From Acidimicrobiales bacterium (GTDB lineage: Bacteria; Actinomycetota; Acidimicrobiia; Acidimicrobiales; Aldehydirespiratoraceae): DNA of 64,000 nt. The notes under the pieces were generated by a model. The model was not told the origin of the DNA and ran no database searches. It saw nothing but the letters and a program-made list of their open reading frames with translations. How positions within the stretch are numbered: position 1 is the stretch's first letter; every line of letters begins with the position of its first letter. Positions 53,424 through 61,256 of this stretch are shown here, in pieces. The stretch is taken from contig JAJCXY010000003.1 in NCBI GenBank assembly GCA_029263215.1, positions 62,001 through 126,000 of the forward strand. The letters run 5' to 3'. The position numbers were made by a program, and so were the translations under genes.

Positions 53424-54270
53424 CCCGTTCCTCACCCCAGCCGACGAAGAATCTGGTGACTTCTGCAACACTTTGCGCTGGCTCGACGTCGTTGGGGGCG
53501 ATGGAGGCAATGCGACCAGTGCAGCAACGAGGCACCGAGACGATCGAAGGCCTGTTCCAGGCCGAGTACGTCGGCATGGTAAGTCAGATAGACCCCGCCA
53601 GGTCCTTGAACGATTGGACCCGTGCCCTCGGAGACGAGCAGTACAACGCCAGCAGCTTCCTCCTCGACATAAGGGACGGCCAGATCACGTTCCTGACCCA
53701 CAACATCGAGACGCCGGTGTCGCTTGTCCCGATGCACACGTTCGACGTGTTCAATTACTGGGTCACCTTCGTCAATGACTCCGGCGCGCCCCCCGCCGAA
53801 CTCCGCCAGTCTGGTGACATTCCTTTCCGCACCGCCGAGGCCACTTCAGTGATGGAGCCACTTGCTCCGGTATTCCTCGACTGGCTGAACGAAACATGGA
53901 CGTGCAGCAGGTCCTTGCGTTCGAAGCCGAGGCGTCGTCGTGTTCGGAAGTCGGTGACACGACGAGTATCCGTTGTCAGGTGAGCATGCGAACGAGCATC
54001 ACCGAGGCGTTCGGAGAGGATCCGAGAGTGCGAGGCGTCACCTTCGATTTCACCGACGGCTTGATCACCAATTGGCCGACAGTCGTCGCGGGTAGCGATT
54101 TCGACGGGGTCACTGAGCCTGCGGCGGAGGCCGGATTCGGGGAGCAGCTTGGCACCATCTGTCAGCAGACTCTCACCCTCGAATGCGCCGAGTTCATCAT
54201 GGCCAACCTCGACTCCTGGGCCGCATCGGCGCTCGAGTCCGACGCATACCGATCGAAGTGCAATGAGCCC
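53424..54270 (+). pseudogene. Decayed gene in two or more frames (unknown)
   Basis: Two plausible coding pieces lie in different frames: 53501-53890 (NYWVTFVNDSGAPPAEL and neighbouring residues) and 53896 to about 54260 (EAFGEDPRVRGVTFDFTDGL and LGTICQQTLTLECAEFIM). Both look like SnoaL/NTF2-type fragments by pattern. The first ends where the second starts, and the second has no proper stop before it runs antisense into the TIGR03086 gene. A third short piece just upstream (FLTPADEESGDFCNTLRW) also looks coding. A frameshifted, truncated gene is the simplest reading. The original function is not recognisable. Confidence 0.5.
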
Positions 54271-54288
54271 AGGGCAAGCCCTCGGTTG

Positions 54289-54810
54289 TCAGGGTTGACG
54301 GCCGACGAACCCCAGCAGCTTGTCCTGGGCACTTGCGTCGTCGCCCACCTCGATCGCAGGACCGAACATGGTCTCGCCCCGCAACATCTTCTCTGGCAGA
54401 CGCTGCAGACCCATCAGTGTGGATTCCACCGCCTCGGCCGGAAGCGTGTCGTCGGCGCCGATCGATCGGGCCAGGTCCCACGAGTGGATCAGCAGGTCGC
54501 CGATCAGCAATCCGACCACGCCCTGCTTGGGCATACCGCCGAATGCTTCGGTGTTGCCTTCGAGGTTCGCTGGGTCGTGAAGCGCGGCACCGAGTGCCGG
54601 CTGCACCGTCGACCACTCGTCTCCCGGGCTCGTGCTCGCTCCGAGAGCACCGCCACCCATGGCCTGCCAGTGCATGGCGTGGTCCACGAGCTCGCGGACG
54701 GTCCAATCGCCACACGTCGTCGCCTTGGCCCAATCATCGTCGCTGATCTGGGCTGAAACCTCGCTCCACTTCTCGGCTGCGTGGTTCCACATGGTGCCAG
54801 GACCATTCAT
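54289..54810 (-). CDS. TIGR03086-like metal-binding protein (DinB/maleylpyruvate isomerase fold)
   Basis: A 173-residue four-helix-bundle protein. ATG 54810 follows CAGGAGGGGAAAGCC, a very strong ribosome site. ATTCGDWTVRELVDHAMHWQ contains the first His/Asp helix typical of the TIGR03086 family, and LIGDLLIHSWDLARSIGAD contains the second His (H-x-W-D-L-A). Members may use mycothiol or a metal for isomerase or transferase reactions; few have been tested. It is a single gene. Confidence 0.82.
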   Translation of the reverse strand: MNGPGTMWNHAAEKWSEVSAQISDDDWAKATTCGDWTVRELVDHAMHWQAMGGGALGASTSPGDEWSTVQPALGAALHDPANLEGNTEAFGGMPKQGVVGLLIGDLLIHSWDLARSIGADDTLPAEAVESTLMGLQRLPEKMLRGETMFGPAIEVGDDASAQDKLLGFVGRQP

Positions 54811-54903
54811 GGCTTTCCCCTCCTGTAGCTGACGGCTCAACGCTGCACCATAGTCTGACCGCTACCGGAGACCCCAGCGACGGTGTCACAGGTCAGCCCC
54901 CAT

Positions 54904-54925
54904 TAGCGTCGTGCGAATGGGCTAG
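54904..54925 (+). promoter_or_regulatory. Possible leaderless promoter and two-codon upstream frame
   Basis: TAGCGT (54904-54909) ends seven bases before ATG 54917. That ATG reads ATG GGC TAG, in frame with the permease TTG immediately after. Either the amber codon separates a tiny upstream frame from the TTG start, or the original start was the ATG and codon 3 has mutated. Confidence 0.3.
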
Positions 54926-55639
54926 TTGGAACTCGTGGCGATTGTTGTGGTCGTTTTCGTGGGGTGCCTGTTTCAGGCATCGGTGGGGTTCGGCAGGAAC
55001 GTGGTCGCCCAGCCAGTGGTCTTTCTGATCGGCCCGACGTTGGTGCCGGGTCCGGTCCTGCTGACGGTCGGGCTCCTCAACATCTTGGTGATCGGTCGAG
55101 AACGCCAACGACTGCAGCGCGGCCCGCTTGGCTGGGCCGCCCTCGGAATGGTCGGCGGAACGGGCGTAGCGGTCGTGACGATAGGTGCGGTGTCAGGGGA
55201 CGGCTTGGCCATCGTCATCGCCGTGTCAGTACTGGTGATGGTCGCCTCGATGGCAAGCACCCGACTCGAGCTGCCACGCTCGCGCCTGAACATCGCTACG
55301 GCCGGCGCTCTCGGCGGTTTCGCGGGAACGACAGCAGGAATTGACGGACCACCGATGGCTCTGTTGTTCCAGCGCGCTGTAGTCTCGGCGATCCGAGGTT
55401 TCCTCGCCACCTACTTCATCTTGAGCACCGCGGTCGCCTTGATCGGGTTGTCGATCGCCGGCCGATTCGGAGCCAACGAGCCCGCAGACGGACTCCTGCT
55501 CTTTCCGGTTGCGGTTGTGGCTTTCGTCCTCAGCCGACCGCTGCTGCCGATCGTGGACCGCGGCCACGCCCGACCCCTGATCCTGACTGCGTCGACCGTC
55601 GCCGCGATCATCCTGTTGGGCCGAACCATCCTGAGCTGA
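54926..55639 (+). CDS. TauE/SafE-family membrane permease
   Basis: A 237-residue membrane protein with about seven to eight helices: VAIVVVVFVGCLFQASVGFG (signature-like first motif), GPTLVPGPVLLTVGLLNIL and the repeat GGFAGTTAGIDGPPMALLFQ. The two pseudo-symmetric halves are normal for TauE/SafE exporters, which move sulfite, sulfonates or other anions. The start is TTG 54926. An in-frame ATG nine bases upstream is followed by a stop codon. Confidence 0.82.
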   Translation: MELVAIVVVVFVGCLFQASVGFGRNVVAQPVVFLIGPTLVPGPVLLTVGLLNILVIGRERQRLQRGPLGWAALGMVGGTGVAVVTIGAVSGDGLAIVIAVSVLVMVASMASTRLELPRSRLNIATAGALGGFAGTTAGIDGPPMALLFQRAVVSAIRGFLATYFILSTAVALIGLSIAGRFGANEPADGLLLFPVAVVAFVLSRPLLPIVDRGHARPLILTASTVAAIILLGRTILS

Positions 55640-55792
55640 TCGAGTGTGGACCCGCGCGGGGTCCAGGCGGTCACCAGACATGGGTCTGGCTGAGAGCCTC
55701 GATAGGTGGCGGTTCCCTCGTGGAACCCGCTGACCAACATGAACTGATCGCCAACCTTCAGATTGCCAAGAGTAACCTTTATGACAACTTAT
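55640..55792. other. Intergenic region before the HTH-Fic cassette
   Basis: The composition turns AT-rich from about 55760, unlike the rest of the window. Boxes such as TTGCCA (55763-55768) and TTATAC (55789-55794) may be a promoter, but the 20-base spacing is long. No gene is visible. Confidence 0.35.
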
Positions 55793-55823
55793 ACCTAGAC
55801 ATAATGGTCTATATCGACTAGGT
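55793..55823 (+). promoter_or_regulatory. Nested palindrome, probable operator of the HTH-Fic cassette
   Basis: TAGAC-ATAATG-GTCTA (55796-55811) is a perfect 5-bp inverted repeat. An outer pair ACCTAG (55793-55798) and CTAGGT (55818-55823) surrounds it. It lies 34 bases before the HTH gene, overlapping likely promoter boxes, so the HTH protein could bind here and repress its own operon. Confidence 0.45.
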
Positions 55824-55856
55824 TTAACTTGCCACTACTGATAGAGGACGGCCAGC

Positions 55857-56300
55857 ATGGACAGGTCAAGGGCACGACTCGCGCTCGAGCGCGATCTCAG
55901 TCGCCACCGAGCCACACCCACAGCCGCGCCCCGCAGCGGCTGGATCCGAGCCGTCCGAGACGCCATCGGAATGTCCACGCGAGAGCTGGCCGCACGAGTC
56001 CGGCTGTCGCCACAACGGATCAGTCAGATAGAACAAGCTGAACGTGACCGATCGCTTACGCTGGCCAACCTTGAGCGCATTGCGGCCGCTCTCGGTTGTC
56101 GCGTCGAGTACGTCCTCGTCCCCCACCAACCGCTCGATCAAGTCGTGTGGGAGCAAGCGAGCAAGAAGGCAGCGGCTGAAGTGGCGGAGATCGACCACAC
56201 GATGGCGCTGGAGAACCAAGAGCCCGAACTCGAGTCCACCCGCCGCCGGATCGACGAGCTCGCTAGACAGCTCATCGACAAGCGAGGCCTGTGGGCGTGA
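55857..56300 (+). CDS. Mobile mystery protein A-like HTH protein (antitoxin-like)
   Basis: A 147-residue protein with an XRE-type helix-turn-helix in the middle (IRAVRDAIGMSTRELAAR, then LSPQRISQIEQAERDRSLTL and LERIAAALGCRVEYVLVP). The order and length fit 'mobile mystery protein A' (TIGR02612), which is nearly always followed by the Fic protein B, as here. It presumably represses the operon and neutralises or accompanies the Fic protein. The C-terminal helix is charged. It overlaps the Fic gene (GTGA). Confidence 0.85.
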   Translation: MDRSRARLALERDLSRHRATPTAAPRSGWIRAVRDAIGMSTRELAARVRLSPQRISQIEQAERDRSLTLANLERIAAALGCRVEYVLVPHQPLDQVVWEQASKKAAAEVAEIDHTMALENQEPELESTRRRIDELARQLIDKRGLWA

Positions 56301-56887
56301 CCGAACCACTTTTCGACGACGGCGATGGCAACACGCCGCTCGACGAAGACGAGGCGGACGGACTACGACTCAGCTGGGTGCGGACCCGACGCGATCTCAA
56401 CGAAGCAGAGCGCGACAACATCCTCGAGGCACGTCGCTCGATCCGATCCCGCACCGTAGATGAGATCCTCGACGACCTCTGGCTCCGGCACCTACACAAG
56501 CAGATGTTCGGCGAAGTCTGGGCATGGGCCGGCCGCTACCGAAACACCGAACGAAACATCGGCATCGACCCAACCCAGATCGCCGGCGCCACACGCTCCC
56601 TCATCGAGGACTGCCGCTCGTGGCTCGAGCACGACCCCGCCGAGATCGCCATCGCCCGCTTCCACCACCGCCTCGTCGCCATCCATCCATTCCCCAACGG
56701 CAACGGACGTCATGCCCGCGCTGCCGCCGACTACCTCACTGCAGCACTCGGCAACGGCCCTCTCACCTGGGGAGCCGCTTCTGGGCTGGAGCCGGCCAAG
56801 TTGCGAGCCCGGTATCTGGAGGCCCTACGGACCGTCGATCGCGACGCCGACAACCTCGAGAACCTGATCTCATTCATGACGTCGTGA
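56297..56887 (+). CDS. Mobile mystery protein B-like Fic-domain protein
   Basis: A 196-residue Fic-domain protein. The catalytic loop IHPFPNGNGRHAR (HPFxxGNGR; residues about 130-138) is intact, so AMP or another nucleotide-group transfer is likely. No obvious inhibitory (S/T)xxxE(G/N) helix is seen at the N-terminus, so control may come from the partner HTH protein. GTG 56297 overlaps the previous stop. TIGR02613 proteins are scattered among bacteria in a manner that suggests horizontal transfer, and the AT-rich upstream region fits this. Confidence 0.87.
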   Translation: MTEPLFDDGDGNTPLDEDEADGLRLSWVRTRRDLNEAERDNILEARRSIRSRTVDEILDDLWLRHLHKQMFGEVWAWAGRYRNTERNIGIDPTQIAGATRSLIEDCRSWLEHDPAEIAIARFHHRLVAIHPFPNGNGRHARAAADYLTAALGNGPLTWGAASGLEPAKLRARYLEALRTVDRDADNLENLISFMTS

Positions 56888-56951
56888 CTAGTCAGGCGGC
56901 CAGGTTTTGCCGGTGCCCCTTTTCCCATGCTGGGCCGCCGCGGTGGTCGAC

Positions 56952-58106
56952 TCACTCCTCGGCGGGAGGCTCCGGGAAGACACCGACATGGATGTGGTCG
57001 AGGTGGACCTGGTTGGTGAAGGTGTGGGCGACGGCGTCCTCGAACCGCCACGGGCTGCCGAACTCCTTGATGTCGCTGCGCGACACAACCCACTCCGACA
57101 CCGAATAGAGCGACGACGTGACGTCGTGAGAGTCGATCACGAGTTCCGAATCGACGTTGTAGATGTCGACGGCCCGCCCCACCGTGTGATTGCTCCAGCG
57201 CGGCGTCCCGAACACATGCTCCGGATGTCCTGTGTGCAAGACGACGACGGAGTACGGCGCCCGCTCCGCGAGGTCGAACATCGTCTGAAGCAGGGCGTGA
57301 TCGGTGTGTCCGGAGTAGATGTCCCAGATCGCCGAGTCGGGGAGGTCAATCCGTGGATTGTCGACTACCGCGACTGCCAACGGGGCGAGGTCGGCGGGTC
57401 GTTCAATCGGCTGCCCTCCCGCCGAAGCGATCTCATCGAACTCCCACGTTCCCGACTCCCCTCTCACAAGACGCACATCCATCGTCCGGGTCTCGGTTTG
57501 CGCGGGTTCGCCACTGCGCTCGGCCCCCACGTCCTGGCGGACCACGACCATGATCGAGATCCGGCCGTCGAGGTGACCTCCGAGCTGGGCGTACTCAACC
57601 GTTCCGCGGGACCACATGCCCGGGTGATGCACCGTCTGGACCTGCAAAGCCAGAGCTCCGGCGCGTGCAGGATCGATCGGAAGAGTCGCCAACACGTCGG
57701 TCAACGACGAATCGACCTCGTAGTTGGTGATCGCGTAGGCGACCAAGGCCCCCAGCTGCTTGGCGTCGGATTGCACCTCGTTGGACGCAGGCTCGAACGG
57801 GTCGGGGAACGGGGGAGGTTCTCCCGATATCACCGGCACATCCACTGCCGGTCCGAGCGGGATGGCTGGATCGTCGGCAGTGTCGGCGGAGATTCCTGGA
57901 CTCTCGGTCAGTGCGGGGCCGTCGGCGGCGTCGGCCGCGCTCGTATCTTCGGGCGGGGCGGCCGAAGCTTCCACGCCACCGGGTGCGTCGCTTTGCGCGG
58001 CGGAACCGTCCGTCGATTCAGCGCTTCCCGCGGTCACCGTGACCGCGACCAGCATTGCCAGGACGAGCGCATTCAGTGCCACCACGATCAGGACGAGCCG
58101 CTTCAT
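56952..58106 (-). CDS. Secreted protein with a C-terminal M15-like zinc-peptidase domain
   Basis: A 384-residue exported protein. ATG 58106 opens a signal anchor (KRLVLIVVALNALVLAMLVA), followed by about 90 residues of low-complexity Ala/Asp/Pro linker. The C-terminal region contains SNHTVGRAVDIYNV and, near the end, VHLDHIHVGVF. This is the HxxGxAxD plus HxH pattern of D-Ala-D-Ala carboxypeptidase-type (M15) zinc sites. The region between is unfamiliar. It may act on peptidoglycan or another cell-surface peptide. Confidence 0.65.
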   Translation of the reverse strand: MKRLVLIVVALNALVLAMLVAVTVTAGSAESTDGSAAQSDAPGGVEASAAPPEDTSAADAADGPALTESPGISADTADDPAIPLGPAVDVPVISGEPPPFPDPFEPASNEVQSDAKQLGALVAYAITNYEVDSSLTDVLATLPIDPARAGALALQVQTVHHPGMWSRGTVEYAQLGGHLDGRISIMVVVRQDVGAERSGEPAQTETRTMDVRLVRGESGTWEFDEIASAGGQPIERPADLAPLAVAVVDNPRIDLPDSAIWDIYSGHTDHALLQTMFDLAERAPYSVVVLHTGHPEHVFGTPRWSNHTVGRAVDIYNVDSELVIDSHDVTSSLYSVSEWVVSRSDIKEFGSPWRFEDAVAHTFTNQVHLDHIHVGVFPEPPAEE

Positions 58107-58250
58107 GATGATGAACGTCCTGGTCGCATTCCGCCGCCTCCAGTACATCGCTTGATCAGCCCAGGGTACGGGCGGATCCAGCACTGCGCCGCCAGGGGTC
58201 CCTCTAAGAGTACTCACTACGAGTGCCCAGTCTACTACCCATAGCGGTCA

Positions 58251-59210
58251 TCAGCTCGTCGGCAGCACCGAGCGGCGAGCGGTCCGGTTCCGATCTCGAA
58301 GCTTGGCGTCCCAACGCAGGACCGGCCGCTCCACGAGATACCACGAGGCAGCAGTCGCAGCACAGCTCAGGACGAGGGCCGTCCACAAGGGGATGTCTGA
58401 GCGGATGAAAACGTAGTGCCAGAGATAGAGCCCGAAGGACACCTCGGCGACTCGCAACAGGACCCGGTTCTCCAACCATGCCGGGCCCGTCGACGCGTAC
58501 TGAACGGCCATGGCGGCGAGCGCCAGGGCCAGGAAGCCGCCCCACAGAACGGCCCGACCCTCATCGCCGAACACCGGCAGGAACATGAGCGCCAACAGGC
58601 CGGGAATCGACCACTTGGCTGCCCGCCAAGCAGTGGGGCCCACAACGGCCAAGTAGCCCCCAACGAAGAGCGCCGCCGCGTTGGTGTCGGTGGCGTTGTA
58701 CACCCAGCCCGGCGACATGACGCCAATCGCCACGGCCCTCCAGGCGATGGCCACCAGCGCGAGGCCTCCGATGATGCTAGTCCGATGCCGGGCCGGTAGC
58801 CGCCCGATGACCAACGGCCACAGCAGATAGAACTGAGCGATCACCGCGATGAACCAGGTGTGCGTCAGCCGCCCCAGACCGAGACCATCGACGCGCGCGT
58901 AGTTGGCGTACATGCCAAGCGTCGGAACGACGAGTGACCATTCGGTTCCCACCGCGACCATCACCAGACAGACGACCAGAACGGCGGGGAACAACCGAAG
59001 CAGGCGCTTGCGATAGAACGAACCGAGATCGAGTCGACCGGTCCGGTCCACCTCGGCGTAGATCGAGCTGGTGATCACGAACCCGGACAGCACGAAGAAC
59101 AGGGGGACCCCCCAGTGCCCGGCAGGCACGACGTTCTTGTCGATGTGATATCCGATGACCATCGCGATGGCCACGGCTCGCAACCCGTCGAGAGCGGGAA
59201 TCCGCCCCAT
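58251..59210 (-). CDS. Acyltransferase-3 family membrane protein (OafA/YrhL-like)
   Basis: A 319-residue membrane protein with about ten helices. IPALDGLRAVAIAMVIGYHI contains the invariant DGLR and H, and GVPLFFVLSGFVITS plus FYRKRLLRLFPA are further family hallmarks. It acylates a sugar, glycan or wall component with the acyl-donor side on the inner face. ATG 59210 follows AAGGAG. It is adjacent to secreted and glycosyltransferase genes, so it may modify surface glycans. Confidence 0.9.
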   Translation of the reverse strand: MGRIPALDGLRAVAIAMVIGYHIDKNVVPAGHWGVPLFFVLSGFVITSSIYAEVDRTGRLDLGSFYRKRLLRLFPAVLVVCLVMVAVGTEWSLVVPTLGMYANYARVDGLGLGRLTHTWFIAVIAQFYLLWPLVIGRLPARHRTSIIGGLALVAIAWRAVAIGVMSPGWVYNATDTNAAALFVGGYLAVVGPTAWRAAKWSIPGLLALMFLPVFGDEGRAVLWGGFLALALAAMAVQYASTGPAWLENRVLLRVAEVSFGLYLWHYVFIRSDIPLWTALVLSCAATAASWYLVERPVLRWDAKLRDRNRTARRSVLPTS

Positions 59211-59302
59211 GCTCAGCTCCTTGTATCTCTTCAGCGATGCAGACCCTCTGCCGATAGGCCATCGGCAGCAAGCGCGCGAATCCGCGGGCAGATGGGTAGG
59301 AA

Positions 59303-60547
59303 ATGCGTCCGACCGCCAACAGCATGCGGCTGATCCAGCACGGCGGTGCCTTCTTCGGCGTGTTCGTGGTGCTGATGTTGGTGATCGCCAGCACCGCCGA
59401 ACCGGCTGAGACCGTGGCCGCCACTGGTATCGAACGGACGGCACCGGAGACCACTATCCCTCTCGCCGCGGTGAGGGTCCCCACCACGACAACGGTCCCC
59501 ACCACCACAACGGTTGCGACAAACGACGAACCCACCACGACCACAACGACCACCACGACGCTTCGACCTCTCGACCCGGTGACGTTCGACTCGCTCGACC
59601 GGATCGACACGATCCGCGACTTCACCGACTTCACGACCCAGGGCCCGTCACGCTGGCGACGGTCGGTCGAGGGGATCGAGGAGTTCAGCCTCATCTCGAC
59701 TGCGGACGGTGCCGAGCAGCCTGTCTTCTGGCTACCGCCGAGTGGCGATCACGATCAACCGGTGTTGGTGATCCTGCACTCGTGGAGTTCGCGGTACACC
59801 CAGCATGCGGGAATCCCGCTTGCCCAGTGGGCGCAGGAGAACGGCTGGGCGGTCATCGCACCCGAGTTCCGAGGCAAGAACGACGACGCGGACGCGGTCG
59901 GTTCCGACCTCGCGGTCCAGGACGTAGCCGATGCGATCGACTACGCCGTCGCCCAAGAGGGGGTGGACGCCGACCGGGTCTTCGTAGTCGGCTATTCCGG
60001 CGGCGGCATGATGGCCCTGCTCATCGCAGGCCAACACCCCGACAAGGTCACCGCGGTCTCCGCCTGGGGACCACCCCATGACCTCGTTGAGTTCTACACG
60101 TCCTCGCGCCGGAAGGGCCTCGGCTACTGGGGCGACATCAACAGGGCCTGCGACGGCGACCCGCGGGAGGCCGGCCCCGCCCAAGACGAGTGCCTGTCCC
60201 GGAGTCCATCGACCTACCTGGAGACGGTGCGTGAACGGTCGGTGCCGGTCTTCATCGGCCAAGGCATCCGCGATCAGTATGTGTCGAGGAACGCCGCCGC
60301 CGAGGTGTTCAACGCGTTGGCCGACCCGGAGGACCGCCTCAGCGTCGACGACATCGACCTCCTCGGTCGCGGGCGGGTGCCCGGCGACACCTGGGATGCA
60401 GTCACGATCGAGACCCACTTCGAGGACCGAGACCCCGATCCGGTGTTCGCGCGGGAGTCCGGTGCGGTCCTGCTCGTCTACTTCCAGGCCCAACACGACA
60501 TGGTTTACGGCGCAGCGGCGGAGTGGTTCGCCAGCGATCCTCGCTGA
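59303..60547 (+). CDS. Exported alpha/beta hydrolase with a threonine-rich stalk
   Basis: A 414-residue protein: an N-terminal membrane-spanning or signal segment (about 16-32), a stalk of Thr/Val/Pro repeats (VPTTTTVPTTTTVATN, then TTTTTTTTT) and an alpha/beta-hydrolase domain from about 115. VGYSGGGMMALLIAGQHP has the nucleophile Ser, and the acid and His lie further on (VPVFIGQGIRDQYV, AQHDMVYGAA). It is probably a surface esterase or peptidase. Similar stalks occur in the proteins at 47364 and 62117. GGTAGGAA precedes the ATG. Confidence 0.82.
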   Translation: MRPTANSMRLIQHGGAFFGVFVVLMLVIASTAEPAETVAATGIERTAPETTIPLAAVRVPTTTTVPTTTTVATNDEPTTTTTTTTTLRPLDPVTFDSLDRIDTIRDFTDFTTQGPSRWRRSVEGIEEFSLISTADGAEQPVFWLPPSGDHDQPVLVILHSWSSRYTQHAGIPLAQWAQENGWAVIAPEFRGKNDDADAVGSDLAVQDVADAIDYAVAQEGVDADRVFVVGYSGGGMMALLIAGQHPDKVTAVSAWGPPHDLVEFYTSSRRKGLGYWGDINRACDGDPREAGPAQDECLSRSPSTYLETVRERSVPVFIGQGIRDQYVSRNAAAEVFNALADPEDRLSVDDIDLLGRGRVPGDTWDAVTIETHFEDRDPDPVFARESGAVLLVYFQAQHDMVYGAAAEWFASDPR

Positions 60548-60590
60548 CCGATGGACCGGGCAAAGCCCCAGCCAGGGGAACGGCGACAAC

Positions 60591-60596
60591 TAGCGT
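60591..60596 (+). promoter_or_regulatory. -10 box (TAGCGT) for a leaderless start
   Basis: TAGCGT ends seven bases before ATG 60604 of the small lipoprotein, with no Shine-Dalgarno sequence. Confidence 0.35.
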
Positions 60597-60603
60597 ACGG
60601 CCC

Positions 60604-60726
60604 ATGTCAGAACTGAAGAAGCGACTCCTGGCCGGGTTCCTCGCGGCGGCAATGATCTTCACGGTCACCGCCTGCGGCGACGACTCGAACCCGAGCGACG
60701 AAGACGCCCCACCGGTCGGCTCCTAG
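60604..60726 (+). CDS. Small 40-residue lipoprotein
   Basis: A very short protein: basic start (SELKKR), a hydrophobic core and a lipobox ending TVTAC, then an acidic tail of about 16 residues (GDDSNPSDEDAPPVGS). After processing it would be little more than a lipid-anchored acidic peptide. A -10 box lies just upstream. It may be a real small lipoprotein, or the remnant of a larger one that lost its domain. No homologue is evident by eye. Confidence 0.6.
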   Translation: MSELKKRLLAGFLAAAMIFTVTACGDDSNPSDEDAPPVGS

Positions 60727-61256
60727 ACCCAACCAGCAGCACGCGGCGCAGGACCTCGTTCTCCTGCTCAAGCAGTCTCACCCGGCGGCGCAACTCCCGA
60801 TTCGTATGGTGGGCGATGGGGTGTGATGGGGGACTTGAACCCTCGACCTCTGCCGTGTGAAGACCGAGAAGATTGTGTGTCCCGTACAAACAAAGGCGAC
60901 CCGGTCCCGCCCGATCCCCCGAATCCGGCCCGGTCCGTGCAGTAGATGGGATGAGGGATGGGATGACCGCATCACGTCGATGGCGTCTCACGGATGAGCC
61001 CGGCCCCGTCTGGTCAGGTCTGTCTGACATCGGCGAGTCCTGTGCACTTCTTGTTCACCTCAGGAAGGCGCGTCGTGACTCGGGAATCCGGCTCGGAAGC
61101 GATGGAGCCGCTCGACAGTAGACGACCTCAGTCTTGGCAAGCCGCCAGACATCGCCCGGGCCCATTGAGTTCAGCCACCATCGCTTGGGCGAGGTCGCGC
61201 CGGACCAGCCACGGCAGGGGCTTCGGCCGCCAGATTGTCTTACCCCGGCACCCGCC
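60727..61256. other. 530-base stretch without a gene, containing a tRNA-like remnant
   Basis: No coding region has credible composition here; short frames on both strands lack starts, ribosome sites or recognisable motifs. It holds the tRNA-like 3' segment described next. The stretch may be the edge of an old insertion. Confidence 0.5.
60807..60870 (-). other. Degenerate tRNA-Val-like 3' half (possible old attachment site)
   Basis: On the minus strand, TTCACAC flanked by a partly paired stem resembles an anticodon loop (CAC, Val). It is followed by a five-base variable loop and GAGGGTTCAAGTCCCCC, a T arm with one mismatch. Eight bases of unexpected sequence then lead to ATCGCCCACCA, the acceptor end and encoded CCA typical of actinobacterial tRNA-Val. 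A matching 5' half (acceptor GGGCGAT, D arm) is absent, so this is not a functional tRNA. 3' halves of tRNA genes are often left by integrase-type insertions. Confidence 0.4.

Noticed and set aside
60778-60975. Functional tRNA gene on the minus strand
   Set aside because: The 5' acceptor and D arm are absent and extra bases interrupt the 3' end, so only a remnant is reported.
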